Shown here: one piece after another, positions 16,946-24,169 of the stretch | Layout of the letters: the number at the start of each line of letters is the position of its first letter | Position numbering within the stretch: the stretch's first letter is position 1 | Assembly (NCBI GenBank): GCA_045660065.1 | Contig: JAZRDC010000104.1 | Span: 1 to 52,199, forward strand | From: RGIG2094 sp045660065 | GTDB taxonomy: Bacteria > Bacillota > Clostridia > RGIG6154 | Length of the DNA: 52,199 nucleotides | Reading direction: 5' to 3' | Made by a program: the position numbers and the translations under genes | The notes under the pieces: model-generated | Database searches by the model: none | What the model saw: only the letters and a program-made list of their open reading frames with translations | Told to the model about the DNA's origin: nothing

Positions 16946-17989
16946 TCATTTGATTTTCTCTGCCTGAGAGAGCATATTCTCAATAAATATCCCATAGCCT
17001 CGTGTTGGGTCGTTTACAAACACATGGGTAACAGCACCAACCAGTTTCCCATTCTGGATTATTGGGCTGCCGCTCATTCCTTGCACAATTCCATCAGTTT
17101 TTTCTAAAAGGCGGGGATCGGTGATTTTGATAATCATACCCTTAGATGTGTAAAGACCGCTTTTTATAATTTTTGAAATTTCTATTTTATATTCGGTTAT
17201 TTCTTCACCATTTATGCAACAATAAATAGTGGCATCACCTTCAGTTATTTCACTCTGGTGGGCAACAGGCAAGGGAGAATTGGTGGTTTTGGCAATAGAA
17301 TATGTTCCGAAAATTCCCACGGGAGAATTTTGGAAAAGTTCGCCTAAATATCTTTCGTCGCTTAAAAATACACCGCCAAGTTCACCAGGATCGCCTGATT
17401 TACCTTTTCTTATTGTGGTTACAGAAGCATTGTATGCACTTGCATTTTTCATTAAAAGAATTTTTTCGGTGTCCTGATCGGTTATGGCATGTCCAAGAGC
17501 ACCAAAAGTATTGTTTTCAGGATTGTAATAGGTTACCGTTCCGATGCCTGCGGTACTGTCGCGGACCCACAGCCCTAATTTTTTGTTGCCGTCTTCTGCT
17601 GATATAACAGGGGTGATTTTTGTTTTGAACTTATAGCCATTTCGGATAACCGTAAGTTCTACTTCGTCTGAAAACTGAATGCATCTGCTTAAATCTTCAT
17701 TGGTGTAAACAGGCACGGAATTTACTTCAGTTATATAATCACCACTTTTAAGACCGGCTTCTTTTGCAGGATTTTTCTTGCCTTTTTCAGTTTCAACACT
17801 GTCTGAATTTAAAATATGAACACCATCTATATAAAATTTTACGCCTATTACATTTCCTCCGGGGATAAGAACATCGGGGAGATTGCTTTTTTGTGTTGAC
17901 ACATCTGAAAGCCCGTTTGCCACAAAACCACAGGTAAAAAATACGACGATTATAAATATAGAAAGTATTCCTTTTGCTTTGTTTTTCAA
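16946..17989 (-). CDS. spoIVB: SpoIVB-type sporulation signalling serine peptidase
   Basis: A 347-residue PDZ serine peptidase. It is secreted from the forespore to activate pro-sigma-K processing in the mother cell. An N-terminal membrane anchor (KGILSIFIIVVFFTCGFVA), a PDZ domain at about residues 75-125 (AGLKSGDYITEVNSVPVY) and a C-terminal S55 peptidase with GALGHAI (His) and GIVQGMSGSPII (Ser) are present. The start TTG 17989 lies 6 bp after GAGGTG; the longer GTG at 17998 would overlap that site. It is on the same strand as spo0A and upstream of it, as in Bacillus, but 7.8 kb away. No clear sigma-G promoter was found by eye. Confidence 0.93.
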   Translation of the reverse strand: MKNKAKGILSIFIIVVFFTCGFVANGLSDVSTQKSNLPDVLIPGGNVIGVKFYIDGVHILNSDSVETEKGKKNPAKEAGLKSGDYITEVNSVPVYTNEDLSRCIQFSDEVELTVIRNGYKFKTKITPVISAEDGNKKLGLWVRDSTAGIGTVTYYNPENNTFGALGHAITDQDTEKILLMKNASAYNASVTTIRKGKSGDPGELGGVFLSDERYLGELFQNSPVGIFGTYSIAKTTNSPLPVAHQSEITEGDATIYCCINGEEITEYKIEISKIIKSGLYTSKGMIIKITDPRLLEKTDGIVQGMSGSPIIQNGKLVGAVTHVFVNDPTRGYGIFIENMLSQAEKIK

Positions 17990-18100
17990 GGAACACACCT
18001 CGCTGAAATTAAAATTTACAATAATAATTTTTGATTTTTAAAAAATTATATACTGTAAATTAGGTGCACAATATCTTAAAAAAACCTTGAAAAAATTTTC

Positions 18101-18126
18101 AAAAAAAAGCACCGCCGAAGCGGTGC
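18101..18126 (-). terminator. Terminator of hpf
   Basis: Minus strand: GCACCGC, loop TTCG, GCGGTGC followed by eight T. A textbook intrinsic terminator. Confidence 0.92.
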
Positions 18127-18147
18127 AACATTTGTTTACTTGTACTA

Positions 18148-18672
18148 TTAATCTGTTTCTATAAGACCGTAATTTTTATCCTTACGTTTATATACAATAT
18201 TTACTTTTTCAGTGTCGCTGTTTATAAATACAAAGAATTCATGGCCAAGCAAATTCATTTGCAAAATAGCCTCGTCCACGCTCATAGGTTTCATGAAGAA
18301 TTTTTTGGATTTAACAACCTTAAATTCTTTTTCCTCTTCAACCTCCGATGGACTTTCAAAATAAACATCGGGAGTAAAGGTCTTGATTTTTCTGGCAATT
18401 TTGGTCTTGTACTTTCTGAACTGACCTTCCAAAACATCAATGATTTTATCTATTGCAATTTTAGCATCCGGATCTGAGCTTTCAGCTCTTATAATCATAT
18501 CATCTGAGCGGATTGCAATTTCAAGAAAAATCTTGTCCTTTTGAGTATTAAAGGTTGCTGTAGCCTCTGCCGACGCACCCAGAAGCTTATCAAACTTCAA
18601 TAATTTGCTCTCTAATTTTTCTTTTGTTGTATCGTTGAGAGTAACTTTTCTTTCTACAATATTAATCTTCAT
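18148..18672 (-). CDS. hpf: Long-form ribosome hibernation promoting factor
   Basis: A 174-residue long-form HPF (also named RaiA/YvyD). Residues 1-100 are the ribosome-binding domain, opening with MKINIVERKVTLNDTTKEKL. Residues about 115-174 are the dimerisation domain (KPMSVDEAILQMNLLGHEFF). The long form makes inactive 100S ribosome dimers in stationary phase. The start is ATG 18672 with GAGAGGAG upstream; part of that site is in the closing helix of the leader RNA. A sigma-H-like promoter lies 190-220 bp upstream, matching the known stationary-phase control of B. subtilis hpf. Confidence 0.96.
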   Translation of the reverse strand: MKINIVERKVTLNDTTKEKLESKLLKFDKLLGASAEATATFNTQKDKIFLEIAIRSDDMIIRAESSDPDAKIAIDKIIDVLEGQFRKYKTKIARKIKTFTPDVYFESPSEVEEEKEFKVVKSKKFFMKPMSVDEAILQMNLLGHEFFVFINSDTEKVNIVYKRKDKNYGLIETD

Positions 18673-18854
18673 GGTAAACTCCTCTCACGCATGGTCTTGA
18701 ATTCAAGACTTTAATGCAAAGTATTTTGCGGCTCAATGACATACGTAACAGTCACTAAAACCTATTTAGTTGTGAAACATTCCTCTTCAATACCCATTGG
18801 AATCACCCCTGAAACAGTTTACCTTTTATGTTATAACACCTGTCTGGTGTTTTC
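18673..18854 (-). ncRNA. Multi-hairpin leader RNA upstream of hpf, raiA-RNA candidate
   Basis: RNA from about 18854 to the hpf start folds into consecutive helices. AACACC/GGUGUU lies at the 5' end. GGUAAACU (18823-18816) pairs perfectly with AGUUUACC (18680-18673) just before the hpf ATG. Enclosed are a GUGAUUCC/GGAAU..UUCAC hairpin with an inner CAAU/AUUG, GGUUU-U-AGUGAC/GUCAUUGAGCC (11 bp, one bulge), GCAAA/UUUGC, and the palindrome GUCUUGAAUUCAAGAC. G-U pairs fit only minus-strand RNA. raiA RNA is a known structured RNA found upstream of hpf/raiA in Clostridia. Position and complexity fit, but I cannot check the consensus. This is the only gene-free stretch over 300 bp (18673-19000). Confidence 0.6.
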
Positions 18855-18861
18855 ACTGTAT

Positions 18862-18890
18862 ATATTCTTCAAAATTTTTTAATTTCCTTT
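18862..18890 (-). promoter_or_regulatory. Sigma-H-like promoter of the hpf leader
   Basis: Minus strand: AAAGGAAAT (18890-18882), 11 bp, GAAGAATAT (18870-18862). This matches RNAGGAWWW-N11-12-RNNGAATWW, the B. subtilis sigma-H consensus. The start would fall just before the first leader hairpin. No good sigma-A hexamers were seen here. Confidence 0.6.
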
Positions 18891-18935
18891 TTATTTTTTA
18901 AAAATATTTTTAAAAAAATTTTTTTAAAATAGGTA

Positions 18936-18964
18936 TAGACATTACAATAGTTGTGTGATAGAAT
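18936..18964 (+). promoter_or_regulatory. Promoter of the GH1/ceramidase-like operon
   Basis: TAGACA (18936-18941), 17 bp, TAGAAT (18959-18964). AAGGAG precedes the ATG at 19001. Confidence 0.6.
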
Positions 18965-19000
18965 GAGGGTATATTGCAATAGTCGAAAAGGAGAAAAGGT

Positions 19001-20344
19001 ATGATTTCTTTTAAGTTTCCCGAAGATTTTTTATATGGCTCAGGATCGTCTTGCTATCAGGTGGAAGGTTCTGCTTATGCAGACGGAAAAACCGAAAATA
19101 TGTGGGACTGGGCAACAAGAGTGTATCCTGAAAAATATAAGAATACAAAAACAGATGTAACATCAGGATTTTATAAACATTATAAAGAAGACATTGAGGA
19201 AATGAAAGCACTTGGGCTTAAATCTTTCCGCTTTTCAATTTCGTGGACACGCATTTTTCCTGAAAAAGACGGGGAAATCAATCAGGCAGGTGTGGATTTT
19301 TATAACGATGTAATCAACAGACTGCTTAAAAACGGAATTGAACCTTTTGTTGATATTTTTCATTGGGATTTGCCCCTTTATCTTATGGAAATCGGCGGGT
19401 TTTCAAACAGGGAAATTATTAAATATTATTTGAAATTTGCAAAAGCATGCTTTGAAAATTTTGGTGACAGAGTTAAATTCTGGAGCACAATGAATGAGCC
19501 GAGTGTTTTTTGTAAATCTGCGTTTATTTACGACAATTGGCCGCCATTTAAAAAAGAACCCGAAAAGGCTTTGATTGCGGCACACAATGCACTTATATGC
19601 CACTTTAGAACAGTAAAAATGTTCAGGGAAATGAAACTTGATGGCAAAATCGGAGCAGTTATTGCAATTCTTCCCGTTTATCCGTCAGATCCGGGCGGAA
19701 AAGACCTAAAAGCGGCAGTATACTCAATGGAAGAATTAACACTTTGGTGGCTTGATCCTCTGTTTTTGGGGCAATACCCTGAAAATGTTGTTAAAGACTG
19801 CCCTGAATATATGAAATATATGCCTGAAAACTTTGCAGAAGAATTGGCAGAAGAATTTGTTCCTATGGACATGGTAGGACTTAATTATTATATGCCGGGA
19901 TTTACAAGGTACGAAGAAACCTCTCCCATAAAGGCAGAATATGTTGAGAATTTTTATGTAGTTGAAGGACAGAAATTTTTAAATTATCCTGCAGGACTTT
20001 ATGATGCGTTGCTGTTCGTGAAAAATCGATATAACAATCCTGAAATATACATAACAGAAAACGGACTTGGAATAGAAGATACGGGAAATAAAGAAGAAAT
20101 GATAAATGATGATGTGCGTATTGACTACCTTCGTGAGCATTTAAGAATGCTTGTAAGAAGTATAGAGGCGGGGGTAAATGTCAAAGGATATTATTACTGG
20201 TCAAATTTCGACAGTTTTGAAAATACTGCCGGTTATTCATTCCGTTTCGGGCTTAATTATATAGATTTTGAAACAGGCGAGCGCACAAGAAAGAAAAGTT
20301 GGTATTATTATCAGAAAATCATTAAAGACGGAATGGTGAATTAA
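19001..20344 (+). CDS. Glycoside hydrolase family 1 beta-glycosidase
   Basis: A 447-residue cytoplasmic GH1 retaining beta-glycosidase of normal length. The acid/base is Glu166 in TMNEPSVF and the nucleophile Glu353 in YITENGLG. The N-terminal GSGSSCYQVEG and the C-terminal WSNFDSFENTAGYSFRFGL are also typical. No phosphosugar-binding signature is obvious, so I favour a beta-glucosidase-type enzyme over 6-phospho-beta-glucosidase. The start is ATG 19001. The stop is one base before the ATG of the ceramidase-like gene, so the two are translated together. Confidence 0.93.
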   Translation: MISFKFPEDFLYGSGSSCYQVEGSAYADGKTENMWDWATRVYPEKYKNTKTDVTSGFYKHYKEDIEEMKALGLKSFRFSISWTRIFPEKDGEINQAGVDFYNDVINRLLKNGIEPFVDIFHWDLPLYLMEIGGFSNREIIKYYLKFAKACFENFGDRVKFWSTMNEPSVFCKSAFIYDNWPPFKKEPEKALIAAHNALICHFRTVKMFREMKLDGKIGAVIAILPVYPSDPGGKDLKAAVYSMEELTLWWLDPLFLGQYPENVVKDCPEYMKYMPENFAEELAEEFVPMDMVGLNYYMPGFTRYEETSPIKAEYVENFYVVEGQKFLNYPAGLYDALLFVKNRYNNPEIYITENGLGIEDTGNKEEMINDDVRIDYLREHLRMLVRSIEAGVNVKGYYYWSNFDSFENTAGYSFRFGLNYIDFETGERTRKKSWYYYQKIIKDGMVN

Positions 20345-20345
20345 A

Positions 20346-21644
20346 ATGGAAAATAAACTTATGTTAGGAGTCGCACGAGCGGATATTACACCTGAAGTTG
20401 GGTGTAATTTAATGGGATATTCTCCCAATTTGATTTCTGAAAGCGTTAATGATAATCTTACAGTAACTGCATTTGTGTTTTCTTGGGGCAAAACCAAAGC
20501 GGCAATGATAAGTGCAACACTTTGCGTTGTTGGTGAAAAAGATTGTGATTATTTAAGAAAAGAGATTAACAAGCTTTGCGGAATTCCCTTTGAAAATATA
20601 CTTATTTCTGCAATACATACACATTCAGGGCCTATTACTACAGATATGCCAGGTTGGGGAGAATATAATAAAGAATATTGTGAGAATATCTTTTTCCCAT
20701 GTTTGTTGGAGGCAACAAAAGAAGCTAATGACAATATGGTTGCAGTTAAGATGGGCGTTGGAAGCGGAAAAAGTTATATTGGTGTAAACAGACGCCAGTT
20801 TAACGAAAATAATGAAATTAAATTAGGTCAGTGCGAATGGGGACCATTTAATCCTGAAATGACCGTGATTGCATTCCGTGATGAGAATAACAACCCTGTT
20901 GCAAATATGATTCATTACGGTTGTCATGCAACTGCTGCAGGAAGTAATGTTGAAATTTCCCGTGACTGGCCGGGCGTTATGATGGATATACTTGAAAAAG
21001 AAAGCGGAGCAATAACTGCATTTTTCAATGGTCCTGAAGGCGATGTTGGTCCAAGACTCTCAAACGGTCGCACTACCGGTGTAAAACATATTGAATACGC
21101 TATGGAAATCGGTGCAGTAGCAGGATATGATGCGGTAAACATTTACAAAAACATAAAAATGTACCACAATGCAGACCTTTCATGTTCATCAAGAAATCTT
21201 AAAATGAAATTAGATTCAAGACTTTCTGAAGAATTTGTTAATGTAAAATTAGAAGAGATGAAAGATGTTGAGCGCATAAATCATTTTGGTCAGGAAATAG
21301 ACTATTATGAGCGCATAGCTAAATCTTATAAGGAAGGCTATGAGGAAAAAGATTTTATGGAAGTTCCGCAGGTTGCCATAAAAATCGGCGATATTGCCTT
21401 TGTAGGCTTTCCTTATGAACTTTTTTCTGAAATCGGTATGAGAATAAATCAGATGAGTCCTATAGGAAGCGTTTTAAGCCTTGCTTGTACTAATGGCTCA
21501 AAAGGATATTTCCCAACAGAATCTCAACTTCCACTTGGCGGATACGAAGTTAAAATGTTTAAAACAAAAAATCTTCAGCCATTTGCTCCTCACGCTGATT
21601 TTAACTTAATCACAGAAACACTTAAAAATCTTGAACAAATATAA
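20346..21644 (+). CDS. Neutral/alkaline ceramidase-fold protein lacking the catalytic serine motif
   Basis: A 432-residue protein resembling the N-terminal domain of neutral ceramidases: ADITPEVGCNLMGY, the metal motif AIHTHSGP (His91, His93), GCHATAAG (His194) and NGPEGDVGPR. In characterised neutral ceramidases the matching hexapeptide is GDVSPN, whose serine is the nucleophile. Here it is GDVGPR with Gly235, so ceramide hydrolysis by that mechanism is unlikely. No signal peptide and no C-terminal Ig-like domain. The start ATG 20346 is directly after the GH1 stop. It may be a metal hydrolase acting on the GH1 product or on sugar amides (inference only). Confidence 0.8.
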   Translation: MENKLMLGVARADITPEVGCNLMGYSPNLISESVNDNLTVTAFVFSWGKTKAAMISATLCVVGEKDCDYLRKEINKLCGIPFENILISAIHTHSGPITTDMPGWGEYNKEYCENIFFPCLLEATKEANDNMVAVKMGVGSGKSYIGVNRRQFNENNEIKLGQCEWGPFNPEMTVIAFRDENNNPVANMIHYGCHATAAGSNVEISRDWPGVMMDILEKESGAITAFFNGPEGDVGPRLSNGRTTGVKHIEYAMEIGAVAGYDAVNIYKNIKMYHNADLSCSSRNLKMKLDSRLSEEFVNVKLEEMKDVERINHFGQEIDYYERIAKSYKEGYEEKDFMEVPQVAIKIGDIAFVGFPYELFSEIGMRINQMSPIGSVLSLACTNGSKGYFPTESQLPLGGYEVKMFKTKNLQPFAPHADFNLITETLKNLEQI

Positions 21645-21652
21645 AGAAAAAA

Positions 21653-21674
21653 TCCCGAAATTTTCGGGAGTTTT
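21653..21674. terminator. Bidirectional terminator between ceramidase-like gene and rnr
   Basis: TCCCGA, loop AATTT, TCGGGA with flanking A and T runs (AAAAAA before, GTTTTT after). Confidence 0.8.
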
Positions 21675-21677
21675 TCT

Positions 21678-23777
21678 TTATATCATAAAATCAATATCAC
21701 CTGTAAGCGGGTTTGATGCTACAACTGCCACAGTAACTTTCTGACCGATTTTAAATGTTTTTCCTGAATTTCTGCCAAAGCAGGTAAGGGTTTCAGGGTC
21801 ATATTCAAAATAGTCGCCCGAAATATCTGCGTAGCGCACAAGACCTTCAACTGTGTTATCAAGTTCTACAAAGAAACCAAAGTTTGTAACAGATGATACT
21901 GTTCCTTCAAAATCTTCACCAATGAAGTTTGCCATAAATTCAGCCTTTTTGATATCTTCAACTTCGCGTTCTGCTTCCATTGCTTTGATTTCAGCATCAG
22001 ATGATAACTGGGATGCTTTTTCGGTAAATGCTTTGAGGGTAGAAAATCTTTTTTCACTTAAAGCACCATCTAAACTCTCTTTTAAAATTCTGTGAACCAC
22101 CAAGTCAGGATAACGCCTGATAGGTGAGGTAAAGTGGCAATAATATTTAGATGCCAAACCAAAATGCCCGAGATTTTCAGGAGAGTATCTTGCCTTCTGG
22201 AAAGAGCGGAGCATAAGAGTGCTTAAAATTTTCTCTTCTGGCTTTCCTGAAATTTGTGCTAAAATTTTGTTAAATTCAGCAGAATGAAGTTCTTTTGAGT
22301 TTTTCATAGAATACCCTAAAGCCGAAAGCATCTTTTTAAAATGCTCAATTTTCTGTGTGTCGGGAGTTTCGTGCACTCGGTAAACAGATGGAAGTTCACC
22401 CCAGAACATATGTTCTGCTACAGTTTCATTACAGATGAGCATAAATTCTTCAATTATGGAATTTGCTTTTGTGAACTCGCGTTTTACAATATCTGAAACA
22501 TAGCCTTCTTCGTCAAACAAAATTTTTGCTTCAGGAAAATCAAAATTAACACTGCCTCTTGCAAGTCTTTTTGAATTAAGAATTTCACGAAGTTCGTCCA
22601 TTCCTTTTAACATTGGCAGAATTTTTTTGTATTTTTCGCAAAGGGCACTGTCTCCGTCTAAAATCTTTGTAACATCAGAATATGTCATACGATAGTCAGA
22701 AACAATGGTGCTTTTTGAAATTTCATATTCTGTAACTGCACCTTTTTTGTCTATTTTCATCAGCACAGACAAAGTTAATTTTTTCTCATTTGGATTAAGT
22801 GAACATAATCCGTTTGAAAGTTTAACGGGAAGCATTGGTATTACACGGTCTGCAAAATATACGCTTGTGCCACGCTTTAGTGCTTCTTTATCTATTGCGT
22901 AATTTTCTTTTACAAAGTGGCTTACATCTGCAATATGAACGCCCAAAATGTAAAAATCGCCATCTTTTTCAAGGCTCACCGCATCGTCTAAATCTTTTGC
23001 GTCTTCACCGTCAATTGTGATTGTAAGCATTTTTGTAAGGTCTTTTCTTCCTGAATAATCCTTTTCACTTACAGTTAAAGAATCTGCTTCCTGCAAAGTT
23101 TTTTTGTCAAAAAAATCTTTGATGTGATGCCCTCTGATTACAGACATAACATCAACACCAACATCGGTAGAATATCCTAAAACTTCTGTGATATCACCTG
23201 CAGCGCCTTTAAATCTGTCAGGCCATTTTGTGATTTTAACAACAACCTTTTGCCCCGAACGATATTTTTTGTTATTTTTGTTTGAAATAAAGATATCAGA
23301 GCCAATCTTTTTATCATCCGGTATAACAAAAACGATGTTTTTATTTACCTGAACAGTTCCTACAACGGTATTGTTTGCTCTTTTTATAATTCTAACAACC
23401 CTGCCTTCGGCACTTGTATCGGGAGTTGCTTCTTTTGTGATTTTCACACTTACTTCGTCATTGTTCATAGCATACATTGTGTCATTAGGAGCAATAAAAA
23501 TATCGGGGATATTTTTATCTTTGGGGCGAAGAAATCCAAAACCTTTTTTAGTACCTGAAAAAGTTCCCATAATGCAGCCTTCACCAGCAACACTTCTGTA
23601 TTTCCCGTCCCGTTCTTTGGTGATTTCACCCTCAAAGACAAGAGTATCTAAAATTTTGCTTAAAATATAGATATCATCCTGGGGGACAGATAAAATTGCA
23701 GCAATATCATTGAACTTCATAGGTACATAATCTTTGTCATTTATAAAATTTAAAACCATAAGTTTTTTTTCTTCCAT
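21678..23777 (-). CDS. rnr: Ribonuclease R
   Basis: A 699-residue 3'-5' exoribonuclease of the RNB family. N-terminal winged-helix and cold-shock/OB domains (GTFSGTKKGFGFL at about residue 70) are followed by the catalytic RNB domain with DGEDAKDLDDAVSLE and GVHIADVSHFV. It ends in an S1 domain (GTVSSVTNFGFFVELDNTVE). The start is ATG 23777 behind AGAGGTGA; the TTG at 23798 has no site. It lies downstream of secG, a conserved Firmicutes order (secG-rnr, usually then smpB), but smpB is not next here. Confidence 0.96.
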   Translation of the reverse strand: MEEKKLMVLNFINDKDYVPMKFNDIAAILSVPQDDIYILSKILDTLVFEGEITKERDGKYRSVAGEGCIMGTFSGTKKGFGFLRPKDKNIPDIFIAPNDTMYAMNNDEVSVKITKEATPDTSAEGRVVRIIKRANNTVVGTVQVNKNIVFVIPDDKKIGSDIFISNKNNKKYRSGQKVVVKITKWPDRFKGAAGDITEVLGYSTDVGVDVMSVIRGHHIKDFFDKKTLQEADSLTVSEKDYSGRKDLTKMLTITIDGEDAKDLDDAVSLEKDGDFYILGVHIADVSHFVKENYAIDKEALKRGTSVYFADRVIPMLPVKLSNGLCSLNPNEKKLTLSVLMKIDKKGAVTEYEISKSTIVSDYRMTYSDVTKILDGDSALCEKYKKILPMLKGMDELREILNSKRLARGSVNFDFPEAKILFDEEGYVSDIVKREFTKANSIIEEFMLICNETVAEHMFWGELPSVYRVHETPDTQKIEHFKKMLSALGYSMKNSKELHSAEFNKILAQISGKPEEKILSTLMLRSFQKARYSPENLGHFGLASKYYCHFTSPIRRYPDLVVHRILKESLDGALSEKRFSTLKAFTEKASQLSSDAEIKAMEAEREVEDIKKAEFMANFIGEDFEGTVSSVTNFGFFVELDNTVEGLVRYADISGDYFEYDPETLTCFGRNSGKTFKIGQKVTVAVVASNPLTGDIDFMI

Positions 23778-23805
23778 AGTTTCACCTCTCTTTTTCAAAA
23801 CATAA

Positions 23806-23855
23806 AAATGCAGGCAAGTTTATTATCCCTCAAAGAGAAAATAACTTGCCTGCAT
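23806..23855 (-). terminator. Terminator of secG
   Basis: ATGCAGGCAAGTT (23808-23820) pairs with AACTTGCCTGCAT (23843-23855). On the minus strand TTTTTATGTTTTG follows. Some read-through into rnr is likely. Confidence 0.75.
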
Positions 23856-23869
23856 AAATTTTCTTTTAA

Positions 23870-24106
23870 TTATTTCATCATAACAATTGACAAAGCAATT
23901 GAAGAAATAACGAATAAAATTGCAAGAACAGATGTTACCTTGCTTAAAATGCCGTCTAAAGTGCGGCCTTTATTTTTGCCGAAGAATGTTTCTGCGCCGC
24001 CGGCAATGCTTCCTGACAAGCCCTGAGTTTTTCCTGACTGCATTAATACTGTGATGATTAAAGCAACAGTGATAACGATTTGTACTATTGTTAAAGCTAT
24101 CTGCAT
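23870..24106 (-). CDS. secG: Preprotein translocase subunit SecG
   Basis: A 78-residue SecG, the accessory subunit of the SecYEG channel. Two hydrophobic segments (about residues 2-22 and 55-75) flank the conserved LMQSGKTQGLSGSIAGGAET loop with a following FFGKNKGRT. The start is ATG 24106 behind GGAGGTG; a longer frame to 24142 has no support. Own promoter at 24133-24161; terminator before rnr. Confidence 0.96.
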   Translation of the reverse strand: MQIALTIVQIVITVALIITVLMQSGKTQGLSGSIAGGAETFFGKNKGRTLDGILSKVTSVLAILFVISSIALSIVMMK

Positions 24107-24132
24107 TATCTTACACCTCCATAGCAATAAAT

Positions 24133-24161
24133 ATCTTAACATATTTTGAATATTTTGTCAA
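24133..24161 (-). promoter_or_regulatory. Promoter of secG
   Basis: Minus strand: TTGACA, 17 bp, TAAGAT, between the VanW gene stop and secG. Confidence 0.7.
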
Positions 24162-24169
24162 CAATTTTA

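Noticed and set aside
19001..21644. Glucosylceramide degradation pathway
   Set aside because: The ceramidase-like protein lacks the catalytic serine motif and neither protein has an export signal, so the pathway cannot be claimed.
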